64,000 nt of DNA from UBA1876 sp964515395 (GCA_964515395.1 CAZERC010000004.1:6356-70355); one strand, 5' to 3'. Counted from the stretch's first letter, positions 26,130-35,003 are shown. Made by a program: numbers and translations. The notes: a model not told the origin generated them from the letters alone.

Positions 26130-26375
26130 TCAATCTTCGAGAATGTCCACGTCTATCTTGTCGCCCGGCTTGACCGCAGCAGCTTTGGCGATCAACCTGA
26201 TGGCGTTGATGGTGGCTCCATGCTTTCCGATGACCCGTCCGATGTCCTCTGGGGCAGTCTTGACCGAGAGCTTTACAACCCCAGACTCCGAACTCTGAGC
26301 AGCAATCTGTACTTCCTCAGGCTTCGTGACGATGTGCCTCACCACGAAACCAACAAGTGCCTCATAGTCTGGCAT
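26130..26375 (-). CDS. khpA: RNA-binding KH-domain protein KhpA
   Basis: 81 residues, a single KH domain with the GxxG-type motif in VIGKHGATINAIR. It matches the small KhpA/YlqC proteins that follow rpsP in many bacteria and bind RNA together with KhpB/Jag. Located 9 nt after rpsP. Confidence 0.93.
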   Translation of the reverse strand: MPDYEALVGFVVRHIVTKPEEVQIAAQSSESGVVKLSVKTAPEDIGRVIGKHGATINAIRLIAKAAAVKPGDKIDVDILED

Positions 26376-26384
26376 GGCCCTCGC

Positions 26385-26654
26385 CTACTGTTTTTTGCCG
26401 GCCGTGAATTTTTCCCAGACACCGCACTTCGCGAGCAGGGACCTGGCCGTTTCCGAAGGAAGGGCGCCGTTTCCGAGCCAGTACAGCGCACGTTCCTCCT
26501 CGATCTTGATCTCCGAAGGATCCTTCATGGGATCATAGGTCCCGATCTGTTCGATGTAGGATCCGTCCCTGGGTGCCCTGTGATCTGCCACCACCAGCCT
26601 GTAAAAGGGTTTTTTCTTTCGTCCGAACCTTGCAAGTCTGATCCGTACCGCCAT
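26385..26654 (-). CDS. rpsP: 30S ribosomal protein S16
   Basis: 89 residues from the ATG at 26654 (MAVRIRLARFG, the family's usual N-terminus; the frame extends two codons upstream). IEQIGTYDP and a basic KKKPFYRLVVAD segment are typical of S16. Confidence 0.97.
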   Translation of the reverse strand: MAVRIRLARFGRKKKPFYRLVVADHRAPRDGSYIEQIGTYDPMKDPSEIKIEEERALYWLGNGALPSETARSLLAKCGVWEKFTAGKKQ

Positions 26655-26710
26655 ATGCAATGCACCTCCGATTTTTCAAATCTCCAGGGCCAACTCTTCC
26701 ACTCCTGAAT

Positions 26711-28051
26711 TCAAAAGGGGAGCCCGCCCGGAAGCTTCATCTTCTTGTTTTTGCCGCCCTTGCCAAAACGCTTCATGAGTTCCTGCATCTGCTTGTGTTG
26801 GGCCAGAACCTGGTTGACGGTCTGCACCGTCGTTCCCGATCCTTTTGCTATCCTTCTTCTCCGGCTTCCCTTGATGATTTTGGGATTCCGGCGTTCTTCA
26901 GGGGTCATGGACAGGATGACGGCCTCTATCCGCTTGATCCGATTTTGGTCGACTTCTGCATCCGCCAGGCCTTTCAGCCTGTTTGCCCCGGGAAGCATTT
27001 CTATAACCTTGTCCAGTGGACCCATTTTTCTGAGCTGCCTGATCTGCTGGAGCAAGTCCTCCATGGTGAAACGTCCCTTGCGGAGCGACTTGGCCATCTC
27101 TTCAACGTCGGCACCTTCACTTGCTTCCCGAACCTTCTCGGCAAGGCCGGCGACATCGCCCATTCCCAAAATCCTCTGGGCCATCCGGCCTGCGTCGAAG
27201 GCTTCAAGGTCCTCTATCCGCTCACCTGTCCCGACGAACTTCACCGGTACGTCCGCGACGGCTCTGGCGCTCAAAAGGGCACCGCCCCTGGCGTCACCGT
27301 CTAACTTGGTCATGACAAGTCCCGTCAAACCCAATCTATCGTGAAAAGCTGTTGCCACATCGACGGCTTCCTGGCCGGTCATGGCATCGAGGACCAGGAG
27401 AACTTCCCGTGGTTCAAGCGCTTTTTTCAGGTCCTCAAGCTCCGTCATGAGATCTTCATCCATGTGGAGGCGGCCTGCCGTGTCGAAAAGCAGGACATCG
27501 TACAATCTTTCTCGTGCATATTCGGAGGCCCGGTTCACCAGGGAAACAACATCAGTTTCGCCCGGTTCTGGACCGAAAAAGCCGATACCCGCCCGCTCTG
27601 CCAATATGGAAAGCTGTTCAACTGCAGCGGGTCGCTTCAAATCGCAGGCAACAACAAGCGGCTTATGTCTACGGGAGATGTTTTTGGCGATCTTGACGCA
27701 GCTCGTCGTTTTACCCGCTCCCTGAAGGCCCACAAGAAGACAGCAGGTTGGGGGTTTCGGAGCATAATCCAGTCCACCCGTTTTCTTTCCACCCATCAGT
27801 TCCGTCATCTCTTCGAAAACGATGGCCTGTACCTGCTGGGCGGGTGTAATGGATTCCAGAACGGATTTTCCCAGGGCCCTCTCGCGGATGCGAGCGACAA
27901 GATCCTTGACAACCTTGTAGTTGACATCACCCTCGAGCAAAGCCCGTCTGACTTCACGCGTGGCTTCCGTTACATCCTGTTCGGTAAGTTTTCCCCTGTC
28001 ACGGAGTTTTCCGAAAACATTCTCAAGCCTGTTCCTCAAAGAATCAAACAT
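26711..28051 (-). CDS. ffh: Signal recognition particle protein Ffh
   Basis: 446 residues with N domain, GTPase G domain (GLQGAGKTTSCVKIA, DTAGRLHMDEDL, TKLDGDARGG) and a methionine-rich M domain that ends in MKLPGGLPF. It binds signal peptides and SRP RNA during co-translational export. The start is ATG 28051, overlapping the end of ylxM by 8 nt. The frame continues upstream inside ylxM but the family begins with MFDSLRNRL. Confidence 0.97.
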   Translation of the reverse strand: MFDSLRNRLENVFGKLRDRGKLTEQDVTEATREVRRALLEGDVNYKVVKDLVARIRERALGKSVLESITPAQQVQAIVFEEMTELMGGKKTGGLDYAPKPPTCCLLVGLQGAGKTTSCVKIAKNISRRHKPLVVACDLKRPAAVEQLSILAERAGIGFFGPEPGETDVVSLVNRASEYARERLYDVLLFDTAGRLHMDEDLMTELEDLKKALEPREVLLVLDAMTGQEAVDVATAFHDRLGLTGLVMTKLDGDARGGALLSARAVADVPVKFVGTGERIEDLEAFDAGRMAQRILGMGDVAGLAEKVREASEGADVEEMAKSLRKGRFTMEDLLQQIRQLRKMGPLDKVIEMLPGANRLKGLADAEVDQNRIKRIEAVILSMTPEERRNPKIIKGSRRRRIAKGSGTTVQTVNQVLAQHKQMQELMKRFGKGGKNKKMKLPGGLPF

Positions 28052-28418
28052 GCAGCTTGTCCGTCCCCTCCGTTTCTTCGGCCTCGATAATCCGTCTGAG
28101 ATCTTCGGAAAGATCAGCAGGTAACAGCAATCCCTTGTCGGCACAGAAACGACTGAGGTCCTCCAGGATTTCTGTCATCCGGCTTTCCCTTTCCAGGCAG
28201 CCGAGGAGATCTTCGAGTTCCTCGAGACGTTCCCTGGCTCTCTGGAAGAGATCGTGGACACCTTGTCGGCTCATCCCGATGGTCTCGGCGATCTCCGCAA
28301 GAGACCAGTCGCGATCGTGGTGCAACCTGAAGACCTGCCGCTGTTTTTCCGTCAAAAGAGGACTGTAAACATCGTAGAGTCGGTCCAGACGTATTTTTTG
28401 GGACAGCCGGTCATCCAT
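28044..28418 (-). CDS. ylxM: YlxM-type putative HTH regulator of SRP expression
   Basis: 124 residues. A sigma70 region 4-like helix-turn-helix is visible in DWSLAEIAETIGMSRQGVHDLFQRA. YlxM proteins stand directly before ffh and are thought to affect SRP function. The start is ATG 28418, with GGAGG 7 nt upstream. Confidence 0.9.
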   Translation of the reverse strand: MDDRLSQKIRLDRLYDVYSPLLTEKQRQVFRLHHDRDWSLAEIAETIGMSRQGVHDLFQRARERLEELEDLLGCLERESRMTEILEDLSRFCADKGLLLPADLSEDLRRIIEAEETEGTDKLHV

Positions 28419-28447
28419 GGCCTTGCCTCCTCGCATCAGGCAGAGTG

Positions 28448-28476
28448 ATTATAGGGATTATAAAAAATGCTGTCAA
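28448..28476 (-). promoter_or_regulatory. Consensus promoter of the ylxM-ffh-rpsP-khpA-rimM-trmD-rplS operon
   Basis: Minus strand: perfect -35 TTGACA (28471-28476), 17-nt spacer, perfect -10 TATAAT (28448-28453). The -35 lies within a 9-bp inverted repeat GCTGTCAAG/CTTGACAGC (28469-28477, 28486-28494). Confidence 0.88.
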
Positions 28477-28487
28477 GGTAATAAACT

Positions 28488-28520
28488 TGACAGCGGCGAA
28501 AGCGTTCTTCGCCGCTGTCA
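28488..28520 (-). terminator. Terminator after the His-rich protein gene
   Basis: Perfect 13-bp stem (TGACAGCGGCGAA, 28488-28500 with 28508-28520) and a 7-nt loop. The minus-strand tail AAGTTTATTA is only moderately U-rich. It shares bases with the -35 inverted repeat of the next promoter. Confidence 0.7.
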
Positions 28521-28552
28521 TCAGCCCCAGCCTGCCCTCAAATTCCCGTCAT

Positions 28553-28861
28553 CTAGGCTTCGTCGTGGACGTGAGTGTGGGCATGACCATGCCCGTGTGA
28601 ATGCCCGCCCTGAGAAAAGGCCCGGGCTTCCACATCTCTCAGCAAATCCCAAAGGTCCCGGAGCATTTCACGTTTTTTCGCGATGAGATGCTCAAGGGCA
28701 TGTGCTGTTCCGTCATCTTCAATCATGTGCCACCTTGCCGAGAGGTTGTTCATGGCCTGAAGTTCTTCCGACAACGTCTCCCGGAGGAGTTCCGCGATCG
28801 AAAGAGGGTCTTCGACATGACTGTGCATTCCTGACGAATCGGGTGTAATTACCTGACACAT
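28553..28861 (-). CDS. Small ferritin-like helical protein with His-rich tail
   Basis: 102 residues from ATG 28861 (AAGGAGG 9 nt upstream). The middle is two amphipathic helices with LRETLSEELQAMNNLS and ALEHLIAKKREML, spaced like the Glu/ExxH helices of encapsulated ferritin or rubrerythrin-like domains. The C-terminus has seven His in HSHGHGHAHTHVH, a likely metal-binding tail. No family can be named with certainty. It is monocistronic, with its own terminator. Confidence 0.6.
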   Translation of the reverse strand: MCQVITPDSSGMHSHVEDPLSIAELLRETLSEELQAMNNLSARWHMIEDDGTAHALEHLIAKKREMLRDLWDLLRDVEARAFSQGGHSHGHGHAHTHVHDEA

Positions 28862-29005
28862 GGTCAAACGCCTCCTTGTTTTCCTTCAACTTGAGAGATT
28901 AACATGATTCCCCCCGTCTGTCATACATTCGAAGATCTTTCATTGTGCCCGTCTTTGCTTTCTGCCAAAATAGGGTAATATACCGGACTGAAAGGAGAGA
29001 TGTCC

Positions 29006-29668
29006 ATGAACGCCATGCAGGAAAAAAATGCCGCCGTCTGGCAGTCTCATCATTCAAACATCGGGCAAACCGTTGTCAAGGCTCTCAATGAAAAGGGCTA
29101 TGCCGCGTCCTACGTCCCGACCGCCGAGGAAGCCGCCAAGGCTGTCTGTGACCTCATTCCCGCAGATTCAAGTGTCGGTGTGCCCGGGACTTCGACGATT
29201 CGCGAGCTGAACCTTCTCGAGCTTCTCGAAAAGAAAGGTTGTAAGGTTTTCCATCATTGGGATCCTGATCTGACCGCCGAACAGAAACAAAAACGCCTTC
29301 AGGAAGAGCTTTCGAGTGATTACTATCTCACCAGCTCCAACGCGGTCACCCGAGACGGAATGCTGGTCAACATCGACGGTACGGGCAACCGCGTCGCCGG
29401 AATGGCATGGGGAACGAACACCCTGGTTTTCGTCATCGGCATCAACAAAATCTGCAGCGACCTCGATAGTGCCGTCCGGCGCGTACGTGACTGTGCGACA
29501 CCGCCCAACGCCCTGAGACTGAATATAGACGTCCCTTGTACAAAAACCGGGTACTGCGTCGACTGCAACAGTGCCAACAGGGTCTGCCGCGCCACACTCA
29601 TTCTTGAACGGCCACCCCTGGGTCGCAAGGTTCACGTCTTTGTCGTAGGCGAACCTCTGGGGTACTGA
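29006..29668 (+). CDS. LUD-domain protein (LutC/YkgG-like)
   Basis: 220 residues from the second ATG (29006), which is correctly spaced from AAAGGAGAG; the ATG at 29000 abuts it. The LUD fold is shown by SVGVPGTSTIREL, TSSNAVTRDGMLVNIDGTGNR and VFVIGINKI. A Cys-containing segment, GYCVDCNSANRVC, near the C-terminus is typical of this subgroup. LUD proteins are linked to lactate oxidation, but no lutA/lutB genes are nearby, so the substrate is unknown. Confidence 0.88.
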   Translation: MNAMQEKNAAVWQSHHSNIGQTVVKALNEKGYAASYVPTAEEAAKAVCDLIPADSSVGVPGTSTIRELNLLELLEKKGCKVFHHWDPDLTAEQKQKRLQEELSSDYYLTSSNAVTRDGMLVNIDGTGNRVAGMAWGTNTLVFVIGINKICSDLDSAVRRVRDCATPPNALRLNIDVPCTKTGYCVDCNSANRVCRATLILERPPLGRKVHVFVVGEPLGY

Positions 29669-29678
29669 TTTTCCCTCG

Positions 29679-29710
29679 GCGAGGCCCGAACCTCAGGGCC
29701 TCGCTTTTCT
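29679..29710. terminator. Bidirectional terminator
   Basis: 9-bp GC-rich stem (29679-29687 with 29696-29704, arm GCGAGGCCC) followed by TTTTCT, between the converging LUD and trkH genes. Confidence 0.85.
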
Positions 29711-29716
29711 CATCTC

Positions 29717-30706
29717 CTATCTCCTCCACGTGGCGGGCAGAAAGAGAATCATGACGGTATAGATCTCGAGCCTGCCCAAGAGCATGCACAAGGAGAGAAC
29801 CCATTTTCCTGTAATCGGAATGTGGGCATAGTTTTCCGCGGGCCCGACGCTTCCGAGGCCAGGTCCGATATTTCCGATTGTCGCCGCCACGCTTGCAATG
29901 GCCGTCAGCACATCGACACCCAAAGCCGCCATGATAAGGGCCGCCAGGGCGAAAAGGCCCATATAGAGTACGAAAAAGGCTGTAACGGATCCCATCACAT
30001 CAGCGCTGATCGCTTTTTTGCCCACTCGGATCGGAATAACGCCCCTGGGATGGAGAAGCCTGTGCAATTCCCCCTTCACCTGCTTGACGAGCAACATGAG
30101 CCTGATGTTTTTCATTCCGCCGCCCGTGGATCCGGCACAACCTCCCAGGAACATGAGAAACAGCAGAAGGTACTGGATGTAGAAGGGCCATTTTTCGTAA
30201 TCGGCCGTGACGTATCCTGTCGTGGTCAGGATGCTGACCACCTGGAAAGCCCCGTACCGCAGGGAATCCATGACTGTTTCATAGGTCCCGCTGAAATAAA
30301 GCAGTGCGGAAGCCGTCCCTATTGAAAAGACGAGAATCTTGACGTAAAACCGGAACTCTTCATCCCTCCACCAGGCCGAAAGCTTGCCCGTAAGCATCAG
30401 GTAATGAAGCGCAAAATTCGCGCCGGCCAANNNNNNNNNNNNNNNNNNNNNNNNNNNNNNNNNNNNNNNNNNNNNNNNNNNNNNNNNNNNNNNNNNNNNN
30501 NNNNNNNNNNNNNNNNNNNNNNNNNNNNNNCGCCGGCCAAGCAGGAAAAGGATCCCGGCAACGGACAGGCCGCAGCCAATGCTGACAAGAAAGGCCTTTA
30601 CATCGTGAGAACCGTCCATGAAGGCCCATACAAGGGGCCATATCATGAATAACGAGACAATTGCCGCCAGCAGGGCAAGTACCTTGAAAAGAACTCGTCC
30701 CCGCAC
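29717..30706 (-). CDS. trkH: Potassium uptake protein TrkH (interrupted by assembly gap)
   Basis: Both ends are present but 100 N (30431-30530) replace an inner part. The visible C-terminal portion shows TrkH filter-type segments (SILTTTGYVTADY, GGCAGSTGGGMKN, TIGNIGPGLGSVGP). The N-terminal 60 residues carry two helices. Only about 297 real residues remain against roughly 480 for the family, so the true gap is probably near 450-500 bases. Start taken as GTG 30706, just after trkA. TrkH is the membrane subunit gated by TrkA. Confidence 0.88.
   Translation of the reverse strand: MRGRVLFKVLALLAAIVSLFMIWPLVWAFMDGSHDVKAFLVSIGCGLSVAGILFLLGRXXXXXXXXXXXXXXXXXXXXXXXXXXXXXXXXXXLAGANFALHYLMLTGKLSAWWRDEEFRFYVKILVFSIGTASALLYFSGTYETVMDSLRYGAFQVVSILTTTGYVTADYEKWPFYIQYLLLFLMFLGGCAGSTGGGMKNIRLMLLVKQVKGELHRLLHPRGVIPIRVGKKAISADVMGSVTAFFVLYMGLFALAALIMAALGVDVLTAIASVAATIGNIGPGLGSVGPAENYAHIPITGKWVLSLCMLLGRLEIYTVMILFLPATWRR
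30431..30530. other. Assembly gap of 100 N inside trkH
   Basis: Exactly 100 N, the usual placeholder for unknown length. The same ten bases, CGCCGGCCAA, stand on both sides (30421-30430 and 30531-30540). Confidence 0.99.
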
Positions 30707-30708
30707 GC

Positions 30709-32073
30709 TTACTGGACTCCCAGTAGCTCCACAGCCTTGGGCATCTGTTCCGACGAGGCAAAGAGGACGATCTGGTCGTATGGCTGGAGGACCGTATCCC
30801 CCCATGGGACGAAGACCTCCTCGTTCCTGCAGACAAGGGCCAAAAGAATCCCCTTGGGAAGGCCCATGTCCATGACCCGTTTGCCGACGATCCGGCTATC
30901 TTCATTCACCGTCACTTCAAACATTTCAGCGTCGATTTTCTCTATGGTGGACAAAGCGCCGGAACTGAAGGGATACCGGACCTGGCGCATGATCAACGAA
31001 GCAAGCGCCTGATTCGGATTCACAAGGGCATCGACAGAAATGTAATCGTCCAGTTTCATCAAAAGCTTTCTCCTGACCACGGCGATGCTCTTTCTGGCGC
31101 CCAGGGCCTTCCGATCACCCCGATCAGGAGATTGCGCTCGTCGCTTGCAGTGGTGGTAACAAATCCGTCCGCACCCTCCACTCCCTCGTAATGAAGCAGT
31201 TCCTCGTCCGCTCCGTCACCGGACAGGACAATGGTCCTGTCAAGTTCTCTGGCCAGCCTGTCACATTTTTCCCGGTCCTGGTCGATGAGCCTCACATCGA
31301 GGTTGCGATACCGCATTTCCAGCCTTTTTGCCACCTGAAAACCGATCTTCCCGCCACCCACGATAATCACACGCTTCAGACCCTTGCTGCGTCCCTTCCG
31401 GAAAAGTTCCTCGAGCTGATGCACTTGCCCCCTGAGAACGACAATGAAACAAAGGTCTCCAACCTTGAGCTCCGTTTCGCCGAAGGGGACGAAGCCCCCT
31501 CCTTCCCGTTCGACGAAGGCGATCAATGCGGTGAGTTTCGGGTACCGTTGGTTCACCCGCCGGAGTGTATCGCCGACCATGGGAGAACCCTCTGAAACCC
31601 CGAAGGCATACAACCCCGCTCGACCTCCGAAAAATTCGGCTGTGTGCACGGCCGAGCTGACGGCAAGCAGCTCCTCTATCTCCCTGGGCACAGAGCGCTC
31701 GGGTGAAATCATGACATCTATGCCAAGCTCTCCCGCCCAGGTCGGGCTGTCAGTGTATTCAAGACCTCTCGCCCTGGAAATGACCCTTTTGACACCAGCC
31801 CGTTTGGCAATCCAGCAGGCCAGAATATTGACTTCATCATGGCTTGTGCAGACTATCAAGGATATCCACGTTGCTTTTCGTCACGATACCCGCTTCCTCC
31901 AAAACAGGAGGGCGGGCGCCGTTGCCGCGTACAAGCATTACGTCAAGATCGTTCTCGACCTTGGCAGCCCGCATATCGTCATTTTCAAGGACAATGACGT
32001 CGTGCCCCAGGTCGGACAGGTTGTTGGCGACGTTAAAACCGACTTCTCCTGCTCCAACAACGACAACACGCAC
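30709..32073 (-). pseudogene. trkA: Potassium uptake regulator TrkA, split by two compensating frameshifts
   Basis: The full locus would encode about 454 residues, the normal TrkA length with two RCK_N/RCK_C pairs. Residues of the first Rossmann fold (MRVVVVGAGEVG) run in one frame from 32073 to about 31860. The reading then shifts to the frame that carries LIVCTSHDEVNI through the second fold (KRVIIVGGGKIGF) down to about 31111. It shifts back for the rest (VVRRKLLMKLDDY to the stop at 30709). One extra base near 31860 and one missing base near 31110 explain it. Translation is convincing on all three segments. Beside an assembly gap, sequencing error is at least as likely as real decay. Confidence 0.82.
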
Positions 32074-32164
32074 GAAGCATCAACACCTTTACGAAAAGAC
32101 CGGCATACACGTTCCGCATACTTCGGGAAAGATGATACACTTGTCCGGAACAGGGGGTGGCTGT

Positions 32165-33154
32165 ATGCCGCGACGCGGAAAGATCGCCTTTGTGGGAACA
32201 GGCGGTACCATCAGCATGACGTACAACGAACGTCAGAACGGATTCGTCCCGACCAGGCCCGCTGAAGCGTTGCTTGATCTCCTCCCCGAAGGAATCGGCG
32301 GTGAAATAGAACCCGTCGACTGGAGCCACCAGCCCAGCAGTCACTATACCATACGCATGACCACCGATCTCGTTGAACTTCTGGGACAGCTGGTGCAGGA
32401 CGGATGCAAGGGGATCGTCGTTTCAAGCGGGACCGATGCACTGGAGGAAATGGCTTACCTGACCGACCTCCTTTGGCCCTACCCGCAGCCCGTCATCTTC
32501 ACGGGCGCACTCAGACCGATATCTCAACCAAGCTCTGACGCTGCCGTCAACCTTGAACAGGCCATCACTGCCGCGTCCTCGGAGGCTCTTTGGGGAATGG
32601 GTGTCGTCGCGTGCTTTCAGGACCAGATTTTTGCGGCTTCCGAAATCACGAAAGAAGTGAGTCACAGGCGCGACGCTTTTGCCTCTCCCGGAAAGGGTCC
32701 CATCGGGGAGTTCGTGGGAGGACGTATACGGATCAACAGGAAACCCAAAAGGCCACCGGCGGTGGACCGGGGCGTAATGCCTTCCAAAGATGTGGAGATC
32801 CTCTGGGCTTCACTTGGGGGCGGAGAACGGATACTGACATGTCTGTCATCGGGACCCGGTCTGGAGGGCCTCGTTCTCGCCGGTTTCGGGGGTGGCAACG
32901 CACCGCCTTCATGGATCCAGTACCTGAAAGCCCTCCTGAAAACAGGTACCAGGATTGTCGTCACCTCGAGATGCCCCCGAGGATATACCATAACGGGTTA
33001 CGGTTTCGAGGGCAGCACAAGAAAACTGCTTGAACTGGGGATCCTTGACGGAGGAATGCTCCGGCCGGAACAGGCACGCCTCAGGCTTGCCGTGGGACTG
33101 GGAGCAGGGTACAAGGGAGAGAGACTCCAGGAATATCTTCTCGGCGGAGAATAA
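32165..33154 (+). CDS. L-asparaginase family protein
   Basis: 329 residues from ATG 32165 (GGGGGTGG just upstream); a longer open frame to 31844 lies antisense to trkA and is not used. The two catalytic Thr motifs are visible: VGTGGTISM near residue 10 and SSGTDALEEMA near 90, with the second-site Lys/Asp-like FTGALRP segment. It hydrolyses asparagine, and perhaps glutamine, to the acid and ammonia. No signal peptide, so cytoplasmic type I is likely. Confidence 0.9.
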   Translation: MPRRGKIAFVGTGGTISMTYNERQNGFVPTRPAEALLDLLPEGIGGEIEPVDWSHQPSSHYTIRMTTDLVELLGQLVQDGCKGIVVSSGTDALEEMAYLTDLLWPYPQPVIFTGALRPISQPSSDAAVNLEQAITAASSEALWGMGVVACFQDQIFAASEITKEVSHRRDAFASPGKGPIGEFVGGRIRINRKPKRPPAVDRGVMPSKDVEILWASLGGGERILTCLSSGPGLEGLVLAGFGGGNAPPSWIQYLKALLKTGTRIVVTSRCPRGYTITGYGFEGSTRKLLELGILDGGMLRPEQARLRLAVGLGAGYKGERLQEYLLGGE

Positions 33155-33193
33155 CATGAAGGCTGCGCCCTCCTGGTGCAGCCTTCATGTTTT
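33153..33193. terminator. Bidirectional terminator
   Basis: Perfect 14-bp stem (AACATGAAGGCTGC, 33153-33166 with 33178-33191) and 11-nt loop overlapping the asparaginase stop, followed by TTTT; it separates converging genes. Confidence 0.88.
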
Positions 33194-33213
33194 CCTTGCT
33201 CACGTACTGAGGC

Positions 33214-33966
33214 TTATATCCCCAGTGCCTCCAGAATCATCCTGGCGGCGCTTGCCGTGACAACAGCTGCAAGAACATACCGGATCCACCGATTCCCCTT
33301 TTCGACGGCAAACCATGTGCCGATCCACGCTCCGGTCATGTTCCCGGCCGCAAGGGCGAAGCCAATACCGAAGTTGACCATGCCGTAGGACATAAAAAGT
33401 GCAAGACTCACGGCGGTGTAGGTCATCACAATGGCCACTTTGAGAGCATTGGCACGTACCAGGTCTTTTCCGATAACACCCACAAGGGCCCAGATCAGGA
33501 TGAAGCCGACACCTGCCTGGATAAACCCTCCGTATACACCGATGAAAAAGAAAATGGTCATTGTCAACCATCTCGGCCAGGTGTTTTCCTTCTGGGATTC
33601 CCACATATCTGGCTTCGTCACCAGCAAAATCGCCATGGTTACGATAATGATGGCTATAATGACTTTCAGGAATTGTTCGTCGAGTTGGACAGCGAGAAGG
33701 GTTCCGCAGATCGCTCCCGCCGTCGCCGGAATTGCCAAAACAGTGGCTTCCCTGAATGAAAGGACCTGTCGTTTTCTGAAGCGTCCCGTCGCAACAATAT
33801 TCTGAAAGAGGATGGCAATCCTGTTTGTCGCATTTGCCACCGAAGCGTCAAGGCCGAGGAAAATCAAAAAAGGCAATGCCAGAAGGCTGCCGCCTCCTGC
33901 AATGGTGTTAATGAATCCGGCACAAATTCCAATGGCGAATGTGGCGATTATCAAATACAGGGGCAT
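33214..33966 (-). CDS. TSUP family (TauE/SafE) sulfite/organosulfur exporter-like permease
   Basis: 250 residues, about eight helices. The family N-terminus AGFINTIAGGGSLLALPFL and the second repeat GFIQAGVGFILIWALV are visible. TSUP carriers export sulfite, sulfoacetate or similar anions. Start ATG 33966 with AGGAGG 9 nt upstream. No sulfur-metabolism genes adjoin it. Confidence 0.88.
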   Translation of the reverse strand: MPLYLIIATFAIGICAGFINTIAGGGSLLALPFLIFLGLDASVANATNRIAILFQNIVATGRFRKRQVLSFREATVLAIPATAGAICGTLLAVQLDEQFLKVIIAIIIVTMAILLVTKPDMWESQKENTWPRWLTMTIFFFIGVYGGFIQAGVGFILIWALVGVIGKDLVRANALKVAIVMTYTAVSLALFMSYGMVNFGIGFALAAGNMTGAWIGTWFAVEKGNRWIRYVLAAVVTASAARMILEALGI

Positions 33967-34083
33967 GAAGGGCGTTCCTCCTTGTCGCATAGGGATCACA
34001 ACCAGAGAATTTTACCACAGGACGATTCTGTGACATGTTACAATGATATCCGGTTGTCTGAAGAATTTCAGGGAGGGCTGATC

Positions 34084-34506
34084 ATGCGATACGCAGTAAG
34101 CGACGAAATGCTTTTCCTTCGGCTTTCCGATGGCGAAGACCTGCACACATCCCTTGCCAGGGCCTGTGAGGAATACTCCGTCGATTCCGCTGTCGTGCTC
34201 AGTGGACTCGGGATGATCAGGGATGTCACTTTTGGTTGGTTTACAGGGAATGAATATCTACGGGAAACCGCTTCCGGTCCCTTTGAACTTACGGCCCTTT
34301 CAGGGAACATCAGCTACAGGGGCAATTCACTCTATCCTCACCTGCACGCCGTCTTCAACGGGAGAGACCACGCAGCACTGAGCGGCCACATCCTCAAAGC
34401 CTGCTGTGATCATAATCTGGAAATTGCACTCCTGCCGATGCGCTCCATCCATCTCGCCAGGGAGGATGACGGGTGGTTTGAGGCCATAGTGCCTCGAAAA
34501 CGCTAG
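34084..34506 (+). CDS. PPC (DUF296) domain protein
   Basis: 140 residues; a small trimeric PPC domain. The typical LSGLGMIRDVTFGWF and LSGNISYRGNSLYPHLHAVF segments are present, with the HxH metal-like pair in PHLHA. Bacterial members are mostly uncharacterised; some bind DNA in plants. Start ATG 34084 with AGGGAGGG upstream. Its 3' end overlaps the converging YbaK gene by 4 nt. Confidence 0.85.
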   Translation: MRYAVSDEMLFLRLSDGEDLHTSLARACEEYSVDSAVVLSGLGMIRDVTFGWFTGNEYLRETASGPFELTALSGNISYRGNSLYPHLHAVFNGRDHAALSGHILKACCDHNLEIALLPMRSIHLAREDDGWFEAIVPRKR

Positions 34507-35003
34507 CCAGGTGTCGAGTCTTTTTTAATGTCACAGATGATGCCGCCGGTCAAGCCCTTGAGTTCATCCGGCTTGACCGGAAAAAAGGCATGGTCCGTTC
34601 CGGCGGCGGCCCATACAGTTTGGTACTGAAAAAGGCTCTCATCCAGAAGCGTTAATGGTTGTTTTTGATACCCTACCGGCGGGACACCACCCACCTTGTA
34701 GCCCGAAAACCGGTATACCCAGTCAGGTCGAGCCATGGAGACCTTCTTCGCCTCCAAAAACGATTTGACCTTGCGCATATCGACACGATTTGGCCCGGAC
34801 ATCAATGCCAACACAGGCTTTTCGTCGGCCAGAAGGAGAATGGACTTCAGGATTTCTCCTTCTGGAACTCCTACGGCCCTGGCCGCATCATCAACGGTGC
34901 GTATCGTTTCATGGGCTTCACGAATCACGTCACCCAACCCGTTTTTGCTGAGGAACGCCTGTACTTTGGCAATGGCCTTTTCTTCCTGACTGATCTCCGG
35001 CAT
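34503..35003 (-). CDS. YbaK/EbsC-family aminoacyl-tRNA deacylase-like protein
   Basis: 166 residues with the YbaK/ProX editing fold: EILKSILLLADEKPVLALM, the KVKSFL helix and VGGVPPVGYQKQP, which carries the invariant G-P segment. Such proteins deacylate mischarged Pro- or Cys-type tRNAs in trans. With the two B3/4 proteins it is the third free-standing editing-like domain in the window. Confidence 0.88.
   Translation of the reverse strand: MPEISQEEKAIAKVQAFLSKNGLGDVIREAHETIRTVDDAARAVGVPEGEILKSILLLADEKPVLALMSGPNRVDMRKVKSFLEAKKVSMARPDWVYRFSGYKVGGVPPVGYQKQPLTLLDESLFQYQTVWAAAGTDHAFFPVKPDELKGLTGGIICDIKKDSTPG

Noticed and set aside
31844..32164. N-terminal extension of the asparaginase
   Set aside because: Antisense to trkA; ATG 32165 has an RBS and starts directly before the TGGTI-like motif.
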